Shown: piece after piece, positions 41,965 through 49,623 of the stretch
Position numbering within the stretch: position 1 is the stretch's first letter
Layout: each line of letters starts with the position of its first letter
Source of the DNA: Natranaeroarchaeum sulfidigenes
Lineage (GTDB): Archaea; Halobacteriota; Halobacteria; Halobacteriales; Natronoarchaeaceae
Assembly (NCBI RefSeq): GCF_017094485.1
Contig: NZ_CP064786.1
Span: 1,798,001-1,862,000 of the forward strand
Direction of reading: 5' to 3'
Length of the DNA: 64,000 nucleotides
The notes under the pieces: model-generated
The model's input: the letters and a program-made list of their open reading frames with translations, nothing else
Told to the model about the DNA's origin: nothing
The model's database searches: none
Position numbers and translations under genes: made by a program

Positions 41965-42762
41965 TTAGTGTGGCTCCGCGATTCCCTGCATCCAGACGAT
42001 GGCGACGTGTAGCGCGATCAGCGCCGTAACGACAAATGGCAGGATGAACACGTGCATAATGTACATTCTCATTAAGGTCGGTTGACCCATCTCGAACCCA
42101 CCGAAGATAAGCAGCGCCGCCCACTCGCCGACGAGCGGCACTGACATCGCCATCTCAACTCCGATCTGTCCGGCCCACAGCGAGAGCTGGTTCCACGGCA
42201 GTACGTAGCCACTGAAGCCGAACAGGAGCAACAGGAGGATCAGGATGACGCCGATGATCCAGTTGACTTCGCGGGGCTCCTTGTACGCGCCCGTGAAGTA
42301 AACACGCAGCATGTGCAGGAACACTGCAGCAATCATGAACTGCGCTGCCCAGCGGTGGATACTCCGGAGCATGTACCCGAAGTTCAGCTCGGCCATAATG
42401 AACAGCATCTGGTTGTACGCAACCGACGCTTCTTCACCCGCAGTCGCGGGGGCGTAGTAGAATCCGAGCAGCGCTCCCGTGATCGCCAGAACAACATACG
42501 CGATGATCGATAACGATCCTAACGAGTACAGCGGATACCAGTACCAGAACTTGTTGTCGAGGTTGTATTGTTCGGTGTGGCTCTTTGGCATCTGCATGTT
42601 CATCTTGTAGTACTGGTCTTCTAGTAGCTCAAGATAGTCCACGATGCGAAGCCGTTTGTCGAGCCACATCAGGGTGAACAGATACGTTTTCTCGATCAGC
42701 GAGAGCTCTTTTTTGTCGAGCCACGCGCCATGATCGAAGTCGTCTTTCTTCTGTAGACTCAT
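41965..42762 (-). CDS. Cytochrome b N-terminal subunit (b6-like, haem-binding)
   Basis: The 265-aa membrane protein holds the haem b ligands. The first histidine pair is in RSIHRWAAQFMIAAVFLHML with 13 residues between, and the second is in MHVFILPFVVTALIALHVAI with 14 between, the spacing of b6-type cytochromes. Helices between them include IIGVILILLLLLFGFSGYVL. Start is ATG at 42762 (MSLQKKDDF); the gene lies 1 bp behind the Rieske gene. It transfers electrons across the membrane from quinol. Confidence 0.95.
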   Translation of the reverse strand: MSLQKKDDFDHGAWLDKKELSLIEKTYLFTLMWLDKRLRIVDYLELLEDQYYKMNMQMPKSHTEQYNLDNKFWYWYPLYSLGSLSIIAYVVLAITGALLGFYYAPATAGEEASVAYNQMLFIMAELNFGYMLRSIHRWAAQFMIAAVFLHMLRVYFTGAYKEPREVNWIIGVILILLLLLFGFSGYVLPWNQLSLWAGQIGVEMAMSVPLVGEWAALLIFGGFEMGQPTLMRMYIMHVFILPFVVTALIALHVAIVWMQGIAEPH

Positions 42763-42763
42763 G

Positions 42764-43627
42764 TTAGTTATCACCCGGCAGTACCGAGTCACCCGGTCTT
42801 GGTAGCGCAACGTACTGTTGCTCCGTAATGCTGAACGGGTCGTACACCGACTGATGACAGTTACAGTAGATCATGTTCTCGGCGTCGAACTGGCGGGCCT
42901 CGCCGAGTACCCGGAACCCGGGGACACAGCAGTAGTGTGTACACTGGTTGAGGTTGGCAATGAACCCTTGATCAGTCGAGCCGTCGAGCCACTCGTTATC
43001 CTGCGCTGCTTCCTCAACGTTGGTGCTTCTGATCAGCAGCACCGGTAATCGGTCGGCCGGGGAGAGCTCTTCGGACCGCCAGTTTACGAGTGCGGGCTTG
43101 CCGACACCAGCATCTCCGACAACAGTATCGTAGTCCTCGTAATCGGCGAAGTCGTCGATGTGGACGCGGTCGCCACCTTCGACCTCTTCGTTCTGCCAGT
43201 CGATCTGACTGGCACCGACATACCGGAAGTAGTTATCCCGGTCCTCTTGCGGGTCGACCGCAGGGCTCGTCTGCGATCCACAGTACTGGAACCACGTCGT
43301 CGAGTAGGTGACGCCGCCGATCTCCTGTTCTGCGGTCGCCACGTCGTCCGGCCCTTCGGCTTCCTCGGCTTCGGGCCAGATCCCGCGGACGTATCCTTCG
43401 TCGTCGACTTCGAGCGGAACCTGAGGCATCCCACGTGGTGCAGGGCCGCTCACCAGTTCGTTTCCTCTGTACACCGTTGGGCCGCCTCCTTCACCTGTCT
43501 CGGACGTCATGGAGTCGACGCTCACCGCGGTGGTGACGCCGATGCCCGAGAGCGCAGCGCTCCCGACAACGCCCTTGACGAAACGGCGGCGACCGGATTC
43601 AACCGGATATTTATCACTATCTGGCAT
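42764..43627 (-). CDS. Rieske iron-sulphur protein of the bc complex
   Basis: The 287-aa protein has a twin-arginine N-terminus (ESGRRRFVKGVVGSAALSGI) that would anchor it by an uncleaved helix outside the membrane. The [2Fe-2S] boxes are CTHYCCVPGF and CNCHQSVYDP, with ligands C, H, C and H in the right places. The region between is longer than usual (about 250 aa before box I), as in haloarchaeal Rieske proteins. It accepts electrons from quinol at the Qo site and passes them on, presumably to halocyanin. Confidence 0.94.
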   Translation of the reverse strand: MPDSDKYPVESGRRRFVKGVVGSAALSGIGVTTAVSVDSMTSETGEGGGPTVYRGNELVSGPAPRGMPQVPLEVDDEGYVRGIWPEAEEAEGPDDVATAEQEIGGVTYSTTWFQYCGSQTSPAVDPQEDRDNYFRYVGASQIDWQNEEVEGGDRVHIDDFADYEDYDTVVGDAGVGKPALVNWRSEELSPADRLPVLLIRSTNVEEAAQDNEWLDGSTDQGFIANLNQCTHYCCVPGFRVLGEARQFDAENMIYCNCHQSVYDPFSITEQQYVALPRPGDSVLPGDN

Positions 43628-43630
43628 GGT

Positions 43631-44026
43631 CTATCTCTTGTAGTATGGGTAGACTGCTCGTTTGAACTGCTCGACCGCGCCGTCGCCGAGTTCCTGACCG
43701 TCGGCGTCTTCCTCGTTGATGTAGAGGTCCTCCCACTTGCGGCGTCGCTTCTTGACGATCATCACGTCCGGTAGGAACTCCTTGCGATAGAGTGCAAGGA
43801 TGAACGCGAGATCGATGAAGATCAGCGCCAGAATCGTTCCGAGGAACATGTTACCGGGATCAGGATTGGCACCCCGTGCCCATCCTTCGATGAGTCCGTA
43901 CGTGAAGATACCGACAAAGATGATCTCGATGATCGTCAGCAGGACGATCGCAAGTGCAGCAGCCGTGCTCTCGCGGGGCTGCTCGTAGCGGTGAATGTCG
44001 CCGTAGGAACTTCCTGTTGATGACAT
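43631..44026 (-). CDS. bc-operon membrane protein (DUF7318-like)
   Basis: The 131-aa protein has two helices (AAALAIVLLTIIEIIFVGIF and FLGTILALIFIDLAFILALY) and a basic-then-acidic soluble tail (MIVKKRRRKWEDLYINEEDA). It lies 3 bp from each neighbour, between halocyanin and Rieske genes, so a place in the complex is likely. From memory it resembles DUF7318; role unknown. No haem motif is present. Confidence 0.8.
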   Translation of the reverse strand: MSSTGSSYGDIHRYEQPRESTAAALAIVLLTIIEIIFVGIFTYGLIEGWARGANPDPGNMFLGTILALIFIDLAFILALYRKEFLPDVMIVKKRRRKWEDLYINEEDADGQELGDGAVEQFKRAVYPYYKR

Positions 44027-44029
44027 TTG

Positions 44030-44725
44030 TTACTCCTTTTTGTTTGGATAGCTCGTGTTTGCCGACTCGCCGTACTTGAGCACGTAGAACGTGAACACGA
44101 ACGTCACGAAGATTGCGGCGAACGTCGCCGCTCCGATGAAGTGTTTCTGTACGGGGACGCCGATCGCGTGCGGATCGACCTCGGTCGGCCCCTCCGCCGC
44201 CGCGTCTCCCGCGTCTTCCGTAACGGTGATGACCGCGTCCATCCCCGCGGCGACGTGGGGATCACAGACATACTCGTAGGTCCCCTCGACTTCGAAGGTG
44301 TGTTCGTACTCGAAGCCCGTATCCTCGATCGGGTCGTACCCCTCCCAGCCGCCGTCAGGACCGCTTTCCAGCGCCAGATTGTGCGTATCCGACTCCCAGA
44401 TAAACTCCACGGTCGTTCCCGGTTCGATCGTCAGATCGTCCGGCTCGAAGACGTTTTCACCATCCGGCCCGACGATTACCGTCTCCGTTGCACCATCGTC
44501 GTCTCCGTTGTCGGCCGCACCGTTTTCTTCGCCGTTCTCTTCCTCGCCGTTCTCTTCCTCGCCGTTCTCTTCCTCGCCGTTCTCCTCGTCGTCCTCCTCC
44601 TGCAGCGAAGACACGGCGGAGTACGCATCGTGGCCGTCGGCTGCGGCTGTTGTACCCACTGCGCTAACAGCGGCCGCGCCAGCCGACGCGCCGGTGGCCG
44701 TCCTCAGAAAGTCCCGCCTGTTCAT
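44030..44725 (-). CDS. Halocyanin-like blue copper protein 2 of the bc operon
   Basis: The 231-aa precursor has a Tat signal (MNRRDFLRTATGASAGAAAV), the same NGEE-repeat linker as halocyanin 1, a cupredoxin domain with ligands H (DTHNL), C/H (YVCDPH) and M (AAGM), and a C-terminal helix (FIGAATFAAIFVTFVFTFYV). It lies 3 bp before the DUF7318-like gene. It probably takes electrons from the Rieske protein, replacing cytochrome c. Its own TATA-like box suggests extra promoter activity inside the operon. Confidence 0.93.
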   Translation of the reverse strand: MNRRDFLRTATGASAGAAAVSAVGTTAAADGHDAYSAVSSLQEEDDEENGEEENGEEENGEEENGEENGAADNGDDDGATETVIVGPDGENVFEPDDLTIEPGTTVEFIWESDTHNLALESGPDGGWEGYDPIEDTGFEYEHTFEVEGTYEYVCDPHVAAGMDAVITVTEDAGDAAAEGPTEVDPHAIGVPVQKHFIGAATFAAIFVTFVFTFYVLKYGESANTSYPNKKE

Positions 44726-44751
44726 ACACGCAAACTTCAGTATTGGGTTCG

Positions 44752-44758
44752 CTTAAAC
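44752..44758 (-). promoter_or_regulatory. TATA-like box ahead of halocyanin 2
   Basis: GGTTTAAGCG on the minus strand, with TTTAAG 27-33 nt ahead of the ATG at 44725. Spacing fits a leaderless start, so the bc genes may be transcribed without the DUF7319-like gene. Confidence 0.5.
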
Positions 44759-44787
44759 CCACCGATGAATCCGCCAAAGCGAGGGGT

Positions 44788-45690
44788 TTAATCACGGTTT
44801 CGGTTCCGTTCTCGAACGGGCCGCAACTGTGTATCGGGATCCTCGACCGGCAAGAACTCCGGCCGTTCACCGTCTTCGAGCCCAATCGAACGAAGCCGGC
44901 CCCTGTACTCCTCTGATCGAAATCGGTCGGAAAGTCTCGCGTTGGCCACGGTGACGAACAGAAAGAGCGCGATAACGCCGAACGCCACCCCCGCGACACC
45001 AGTGATCAGCGCTGTCCCCTGCCCGCCGCCACCGGTGACTCCGAAGTACAGCGACACACCGATCAGCCCTACAGCAGCGAGCAACTGTGCGCCAGCGACC
45101 AGCTGGATCATCAGATTGCCGATCTCGCTGCTCTGTTCGGGCACTTCGTCGGGGTGTGGAAGCAGGAAGTCGCCCTCCGGCGGGACCTGCGGTTCGTACT
45201 CCTCCATCGAGCACAGCGCGATACTTGGCTTGACGTCACGCAGAACCGTACCGGTCCCTTCGACAGTGCCATCCGGATAGATCAGTGCGTAATCCTGATC
45301 GGAGTACGCAAGCAGGAGCTCGTCGCCATCGCCCGCGTCGACGCGTTCAAGTACGGCAAACACCTCACGCTGTGCGATCCGCGCGAGCAGCTCCTGTTCG
45401 ATGCGGTCGATCAGCTCCGCGCCCGTGATCCAGGAGTCCGGATCGAACGCTGCCTCCCACTCGTCGACCGACATTTCTGCCATATCGGAGGGACCGAAAT
45501 CGTCGAAGTCGTACTGGGATTCGATTTCGGCGAGGAGTTCCTCTTCGGTCGGTTCGTCGCCTTCGGGTGCCGCATTGCTGGTGGTGTCCACGTCACTATC
45601 GGTCTCGATCTCTTCGGCGCCCGCCGACCCCCCAGTATCGGACCGATCTGGATCCTCCTCGGTGTCGGGAGACGTCGATGAGTCTGCCAT
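44788..45690 (-). CDS. bc-cluster membrane protein (DUF7319-like)
   Basis: The 300-aa protein has an acidic, disordered N-terminus, a soluble domain with a possible ligand fold (AQREVFAVLERVDAGDGDEL, VLRDVKPSIALCSMEEYEPQ), then two helices (LLAAVGLIGVSLYFGVTGGG, GVAFGVIALFLFVTVANARL) and an acidic/basic tail. From memory it resembles DUF7319, conserved next to haloarchaeal bc genes. It lies 62 bp upstream of halocyanin 2 in the same direction. Function unknown. Confidence 0.8.
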   Translation of the reverse strand: MADSSTSPDTEEDPDRSDTGGSAGAEEIETDSDVDTTSNAAPEGDEPTEEELLAEIESQYDFDDFGPSDMAEMSVDEWEAAFDPDSWITGAELIDRIEQELLARIAQREVFAVLERVDAGDGDELLLAYSDQDYALIYPDGTVEGTGTVLRDVKPSIALCSMEEYEPQVPPEGDFLLPHPDEVPEQSSEIGNLMIQLVAGAQLLAAVGLIGVSLYFGVTGGGGQGTALITGVAGVAFGVIALFLFVTVANARLSDRFRSEEYRGRLRSIGLEDGERPEFLPVEDPDTQLRPVRERNRNRD

Positions 45691-45753
45691 TGCTCGTATT
45701 TGGGTGGCCCGAGACATACGTTTTCCGCCATCGCTTTCGGACCTTTCGCGCCA

Positions 45754-45759
45754 TTTAAC
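45754..45759 (+). promoter_or_regulatory. TATA-like box of the DUF7321-like gene
   Basis: CATTTAACA, with TTTAAC 25-30 nt ahead of the ATG at 45784, the leaderless spacing. Confidence 0.5.
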
Positions 45760-45783
45760 ACCGTGTCCTCCTTAGATCGCCTG

Positions 45784-46266
45784 ATGTCGGAGTACGTCGT
45801 CGCGACAGTAGTCACGCTGCTCGTGACGCTTAGCTTTCCCCTGTATCTCTACGGTGCGTGGATCATCATCCAGGAGGAAGTTGTCACATGGAACCTCCTG
45901 ATTCGCCACCTCAAGTACGTCACCGCGGGGTTAGTACTGACGACCGTACCGATGCTCGTCTGGATGGTTCCCAACGCTTTCAATCAGTTCTCCCCGCTGC
46001 TGGCCGTCCACATGTTCTTCGGGCTGCAGGCGTACGCACTCTTGCTCGTTGCGCTAACCGGGATCGTCCGGATCTTTCAGGTCAAGCGCCAGCACAACCT
46101 CTATCACGACACGAGCGGCGATGTCGATATCGGCGAGTTACACGAAAACATGGGCGCGTGGCGCTGGCGGCTCCGGATCGGCGTCTTCGGCTACGTCGGC
46201 TGCTGGATCATCGCGTACCTGATCGGTCTGTTCCGGTTCGTCCTGCGATTTACGTTCCTGTGGTGA
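45784..46266 (+). CDS. bc-cluster membrane protein (DUF7321-like)
   Basis: The 160-aa protein has four helices (ATVVTLLVTLSFPLYLYGAW, YVTAGLVLTTVPMLVWMVPN, LAVHMFFGLQAYALLLVALT, FGYVGCWIIAYLIGLFRFVL). Histidines in helix-end positions (HLKY, VHMFFGLQ) recall cytochrome b561/DUF420-type proteins, so a haem or quinone role is possible but unproven. From memory it resembles DUF7321. It is divergent from the bc operon and may share regulation through the 93-bp spacer. Confidence 0.78.
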   Translation: MSEYVVATVVTLLVTLSFPLYLYGAWIIIQEEVVTWNLLIRHLKYVTAGLVLTTVPMLVWMVPNAFNQFSPLLAVHMFFGLQAYALLLVALTGIVRIFQVKRQHNLYHDTSGDVDIGELHENMGAWRWRLRIGVFGYVGCWIIAYLIGLFRFVLRFTFLW

Positions 46267-46273
46267 CGCCCGG

Positions 46274-46519
46274 TTAGCTGTTGAATGGCGGGTCGTCGCG
46301 GTGGGCGTCCGCATTCTCCTGTTGTTTCGCGTCCTGTGCGCGCTCTTCCGAGTCTTCACGTTCCTGTTCCGCTCGTTCCTCTGCCGCGCGCCGACGCGCC
46401 TCTTTCTCTTCTTCGGTGAGGTCCTCGTCGGGCTGCTCGTCTTCTGGCGGCTCACCACGATCTTCCTCCCCTGTATTCGTCTCCGTGCGACGGTCATCAG
46501 CGATATCGTCGTCAGTCAT
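46274..46519 (-). CDS. Short highly charged hypothetical protein
   Basis: The 81-aa protein is almost all Glu, Asp, Arg, Ala and Gln (EEEKEARRRAAEERAEQERE) and would form one long charged helix or remain disordered. It starts MTDDDIADDRR and ends DDPPFNS. I do not recognise it. Low complexity makes the coding call uncertain, but the acidic composition and short convergent distance to the gene at 45784 support it. Confidence 0.55.
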   Translation of the reverse strand: MTDDDIADDRRTETNTGEEDRGEPPEDEQPDEDLTEEEKEARRRAAEERAEQEREDSEERAQDAKQQENADAHRDDPPFNS

Positions 46520-46661
46520 TGTCTCCCCCGTTCAGTGCTCCCACACCGAGCCGTAAATGGCTTGGGCGGAGCTCGATTGACCGGAGTCGTTCACGCAGGG
46601 GGGACGCGGCTCCGGCGACATCTACAGCAACGCGATGCAGAATCGGCTAGGACCGCCATCA

Positions 46662-47105
46662 TCAACACGTGTTCGGGTTCGTACTCGTAAGGAGCACCGG
46701 TGGTTCGGTTTCGCTTCTGATCTCCCCAACAACGGAGACCTGATCGGCCTCCGTATCCGGCGTATAGTATTCCGCCCACTCCTGGCCCGCGACGCGCATT
46801 CTGACACGATATCGGCCAGGTTCAGTCGGTAAGCTCTCGTCCGAGACGTAGATCCCATCGAGTTGCTGATCCGCAGGAGGATCAACCTCATCGGACATCT
46901 CGACGAGGGTCGTCTCGCCTTCGACGATTTCCAGCTCCGCTTCGACCGTCGTTTCGGTGTGATTACTGAGTGTTGCACGGCACAACAGCGTCAGGTCATC
47001 ATCATCCGTGATCGTGTCCAGACAGCCCGCAGGCGCGATCGAAAGCGAGGTGGTAGCTGCCAGAAGTGAGCGTCGAGTTGACGAGTCAAGACCGTCGGGT
47101 GGCAT
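46662..47105 (-). CDS. Small secreted lipoprotein, unknown function
   Basis: The 147-aa precursor has a twin-arginine start (SSTRRSLLAATTSLSIAPAGC) with a lipobox cysteine. An Ig-like beta domain follows (CRATLSNHTETTVEAELEIV, EPGRYRVRMRVAGQEWAEYY). It ends NPNTC. No enzyme motif is visible. It is upstream of nothing in the same direction except the charged 81-aa gene 142 bp away. Confidence 0.75.
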   Translation of the reverse strand: MPPDGLDSSTRRSLLAATTSLSIAPAGCLDTITDDDDLTLLCRATLSNHTETTVEAELEIVEGETTLVEMSDEVDPPADQQLDGIYVSDESLPTEPGRYRVRMRVAGQEWAEYYTPDTEADQVSVVGEIRSETEPPVLLTSTNPNTC

Positions 47106-47162
47106 CTATGGTCGAACTGTCACCCTGCTGTCCCATAAAATCCACTCGGAGAGTTGTACCAC

Positions 47163-47846
47163 TCACCACGCCTCGCCGCTGGCGAGGTCCACGTCGCTGT
47201 CGCCTTTCTCCGAGGGACAGATATCGGCGAGCACACAGTCGCTACAGTCCGGATTGCGCGCAGTACAGACAGCGCGCCCGTGATCGATCAGGAGATGCGT
47301 GTACTGCTGCCAGACGTCCTCGGGGACGACCTCCATCAGATCCGGCTCGATCGCGTCCGGACGTTTTTGCTCGGTCAGCCCGAGCCGTCGCGAGATACGC
47401 TGGACGTGCGTGTCGACGACGATGCCCTCGACGACGTCGTGGCCGTGCTGGAGGACGACGTTGGCCGTCTTACGCCCGACGCCGGAGAGTTCGGTGAGTT
47501 CGTCCATCGTATCGGGAACGTCACCGTCGTGTTTCTCGATGATGTCCTGTGCCGAGCTTTTGATGTACCCTGCCTTGCTGTTGTAGTAGGTGATCGAGTT
47601 CAGGTCCTCGGCGAGTTCCTCTTCGTCGACGGTCGCGTAGTCCTCGGGGCCGTCGTACTTGGCGAAGAGGTGTGCAGTCTCCTTGTTCACGCGCTCGTCA
47701 GTACACTGTGCCGAGAGAATGACGGCGATCAGCAGTTCGAGCCGGTTCGAGTACCGAAGCGAGATTGTGCTGTCGGGGTACTCCTCCATGAGGCGGTCGA
47801 CGACTTCTTCGGCCTGCGCGTCACGCGGTTCGAGCGGCGTTCCCAT
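47163..47846 (-). CDS. nth: Endonuclease III (DNA glycosylase/AP lyase)
   Basis: The 227-aa enzyme removes oxidised pyrimidines in base-excision repair. It has the helix-hairpin-helix LTELSGVGRKTANVVLQHG, with the catalytic lysine in GVGRKTA. The catalytic aspartate is in VVDTHVQRISRRLGL, and the C-terminal [4Fe-4S] cluster is CTARNPDCSDCVLADICPSE (C-x6-C-x2-C-x5-C). The start at 47846 (MGTPLEPRDAQAEEV) is the family start; the longer frame has unrelated residues. Confidence 0.96.
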   Translation of the reverse strand: MGTPLEPRDAQAEEVVDRLMEEYPDSTISLRYSNRLELLIAVILSAQCTDERVNKETAHLFAKYDGPEDYATVDEEELAEDLNSITYYNSKAGYIKSSAQDIIEKHDGDVPDTMDELTELSGVGRKTANVVLQHGHDVVEGIVVDTHVQRISRRLGLTEQKRPDAIEPDLMEVVPEDVWQQYTHLLIDHGRAVCTARNPDCSDCVLADICPSEKGDSDVDLASGEAW

Positions 47847-47972
47847 GCGTTCGGGTTCGAGCGCAGCGGTTTCAGCGGTTCGGTTTCGCGTCCCGACGTC
47901 CAGCCAGGACGTCAACGCGGTAACAAACTGGCAACCACGATATTGATCGTCTTCGCCGTTCAACAGTCACGT

Positions 47973-48374
47973 ATGGGAAACCACGACGCCTTCGGGATCA
48001 GAGACGAACTGCTGAGCGTCTGCCGGACCGCTGTCGGCGACGAGCTGCGGAGTATCACCTACTTCACACACGACGACGTCGACCAGTTGTATCTTCGATC
48101 GGACCTCGATCGGGATGCAGATCTGGAGGGGTTTGCAGAGCACGAACGGCTCGGGTTCAGATCACAGGACGTCTACCAGAACACCGAGCTCGGGGAGTAC
48201 GAGGCGACGATACGGATGTTCGAGCAGGGCTACCTCACACGAGTCGTCTACGACGGTCACGGCGTCTGGGTGACGACCGACGACATGTCGATCGATCGGT
48301 TCGATGAGCTAACCGTCTCGATCCGGAGTGTACTGTCGTCGTACGAGGAAGCTAAAACAGAATCGACTTCATAA
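47973..48374 (+). CDS. Small haloarchaeal protein (DUF7522-like)
   Basis: The 133-aa soluble acidic protein starts MGNHDAFGIRDELLSVCRTA. Its conserved-looking core is ITYFTHDDVDQLYLRSDLDR and it has a C-terminal stretch GVWVTTDDMSIDRFDELTVS. From memory it resembles DUF7522, uncharacterised. It is divergent from nth and followed by a terminator-like hairpin at 48377-48399. Confidence 0.78.
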   Translation: MGNHDAFGIRDELLSVCRTAVGDELRSITYFTHDDVDQLYLRSDLDRDADLEGFAEHERLGFRSQDVYQNTELGEYEATIRMFEQGYLTRVVYDGHGVWVTTDDMSIDRFDELTVSIRSVLSSYEEAKTESTS

Positions 48375-48376
48375 AT

Positions 48377-48399
48377 TGTAGTATTAAACTACATTTTTT
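48377..48399 (+). terminator. Hairpin plus T-run downstream of the DUF7522-like gene
   Basis: TGTAGT ATTAA ACTACA forms a 6-bp stem with a 5-nt loop and is followed directly by six T residues (48394-48399). It lies 2 nt after the stop. T-runs terminate archaeal transcription; the stem is weaker evidence. Confidence 0.55.
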
Positions 48400-48431
48400 G
48401 AAGTTAGTGTAGACTCGGGCTGTAACATGAC

Positions 48432-48471
48432 ATCAGGAGGATGCATGTGGAATCAGGAGGATGCATGTGGA
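48432..48471 (+). repeat. Perfect 20-bp tandem duplication carrying a Shine-Dalgarno/ATG pair
   Basis: Two identical 20-bp units at 48432-48451 and 48452-48471 each contain AGGAGGATGCATG, a strong ribosome-binding sequence joined to an ATG. From the second copy (ATG at 48461) the frame stays open into mvaD, adding 36 residues. The mvaD TATA box at 48537 makes that longer start unlikely. It may be a recent slippage event. Confidence 0.8.
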
Positions 48472-48536
48472 ACATGGTCGACCGCGAGCGCGGCCGGTCA
48501 AAGATAGATCTCCTGCGGATCGACGCCCAAGCCGAA

Positions 48537-48545
48537 CCTTTATAC
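48537..48545 (+). promoter_or_regulatory. TATA box of mvaD
   Basis: CCTTTATAC lies 24-32 nt ahead of ATG 48569, one of the best TATA matches in the window, and it supports that ATG as a leaderless start. Confidence 0.55.
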
Positions 48546-48568
48546 AGGTATCACGACGCCATGATGGT

Positions 48569-49552
48569 ATGAAAGCCACCGCGAAGGCACACCCCATCCA
48601 GGGGATAGTGAAGTACCACGGCATGCGAGACGAGCAGCTACGGATGCCCTATCACGACAGCATCAGCGTCTGCACCGCGCCGAGTCACACTAAAACGACC
48701 GTCGAGTTCGACTTCGAGCGCGAGGAAGACACCTACATCGTCGACGGTGAGGAACTGGAGGGCCGCGCGAAAGAGCGCGTCGACGATGTCGTCGACTACG
48801 TCCGTAAAACCTCCGACGCACCACACGCCGTCTACGGCGTCAAACTGGAAAGCGAGAACTCCTTCCCGACGAACGTCGGACTGGGATCCTCGGCCTCCGG
48901 CTTTGCGGCGGCCGCGATGGCACTCGCAAAGGCGGCCGAACTGGAGTGGTCCCGTCCGGAGATCTCGACGATCGCACGGCGCGGCTCCGCGTCCGCGGCG
49001 CGGGCGGTCACCGGCGGGTTCTCTCACCTCTACGACGGTCTCAACGACGAGGACTGTCGATCCGAGCGGATCGAGACCGATCTCGAAGGGGATCTCCGGA
49101 TCGTAATCGGGCTCGTCCCATCCTACAAGGAGACCGAGCAAGCCCACAAGGAGGCCGCCGACAGCCACATGTTCCAGGCCCGGATGGCCCACATTCACGA
49201 ACAGATCGCGGAGGCACGCGATGCGTTGCGCGAGGGCGAGTTCGATCGCACCTTCGAACTCGCGGAGCACGATTCACTCTCGCTGGCCGCGACGACGATG
49301 ACAGGTCCTGCCGGGTGGGTATACTGGCAGCCAGCGACCCTGCGCGTGTTCAACGCCGTCCGGGAGCTGCGCTCCGAGGAGAACATTCCGGCGTACTTCT
49401 CGACCGACACAGGTGCGAGCGTCTACGTCAACACGACCGACGAGCACGCCGAACGGGTCAAAGAAACCCTCGAAGACTGTGGTGTTACAGCCGCTATCTG
49501 GCAGGTCGGCGGCCCCGCGCGGGTTCTCGACGAGTCCGAAGCGCTGTTCTGA
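48569..49552 (+). CDS. mvaD: Phosphomevalonate/diphosphomevalonate decarboxylase
   Basis: The 327-aa GHMP-fold enzyme makes isopentenyl phosphate or diphosphate for archaeal lipids. It starts MKATAKAHPIQGIVKYHGMR. The ATP loop is SFPTNVGLGSSASGFAAAAM and the catalytic-aspartate region is AYFSTDTGASVYVNTTDEHA. In Haloferax volcanii the homologue was shown to act on mevalonate monophosphate, so this protein is more likely a phosphomevalonate decarboxylase despite the older name. That is inferred by family, not from residues I can read. The gene stands alone, followed by an NDH-like gene. Confidence 0.92.
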   Translation: MKATAKAHPIQGIVKYHGMRDEQLRMPYHDSISVCTAPSHTKTTVEFDFEREEDTYIVDGEELEGRAKERVDDVVDYVRKTSDAPHAVYGVKLESENSFPTNVGLGSSASGFAAAAMALAKAAELEWSRPEISTIARRGSASAARAVTGGFSHLYDGLNDEDCRSERIETDLEGDLRIVIGLVPSYKETEQAHKEAADSHMFQARMAHIHEQIAEARDALREGEFDRTFELAEHDSLSLAATTMTGPAGWVYWQPATLRVFNAVRELRSEENIPAYFSTDTGASVYVNTTDEHAERVKETLEDCGVTAAIWQVGGPARVLDESEALF

Positions 49553-49594
49553 CTCTTCCGACCCCGATCGGCGCTGTCCGTGATCGCAGACAGG

Positions 49595-49602
49595 TTTTAC
49601 TA
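49595..49602 (+). promoter_or_regulatory. TATA-like box of the NDH-2-like gene
   Basis: TTTTACTA lies 22-29 nt ahead of the ATG at 49624, consistent with a leaderless transcript separate from mvaD. Confidence 0.45.
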
Positions 49603-49623
49603 TCCACAATCGATAGGGCTGGT

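Noticed and set aside
48946-49623. Frame extending the NDH-like protein upstream by 226 residues
   Set aside because: Overlaps mvaD in another frame with Arg-rich shadow composition; the FAD-binding GxGxxG start lies right after ATG 49624.
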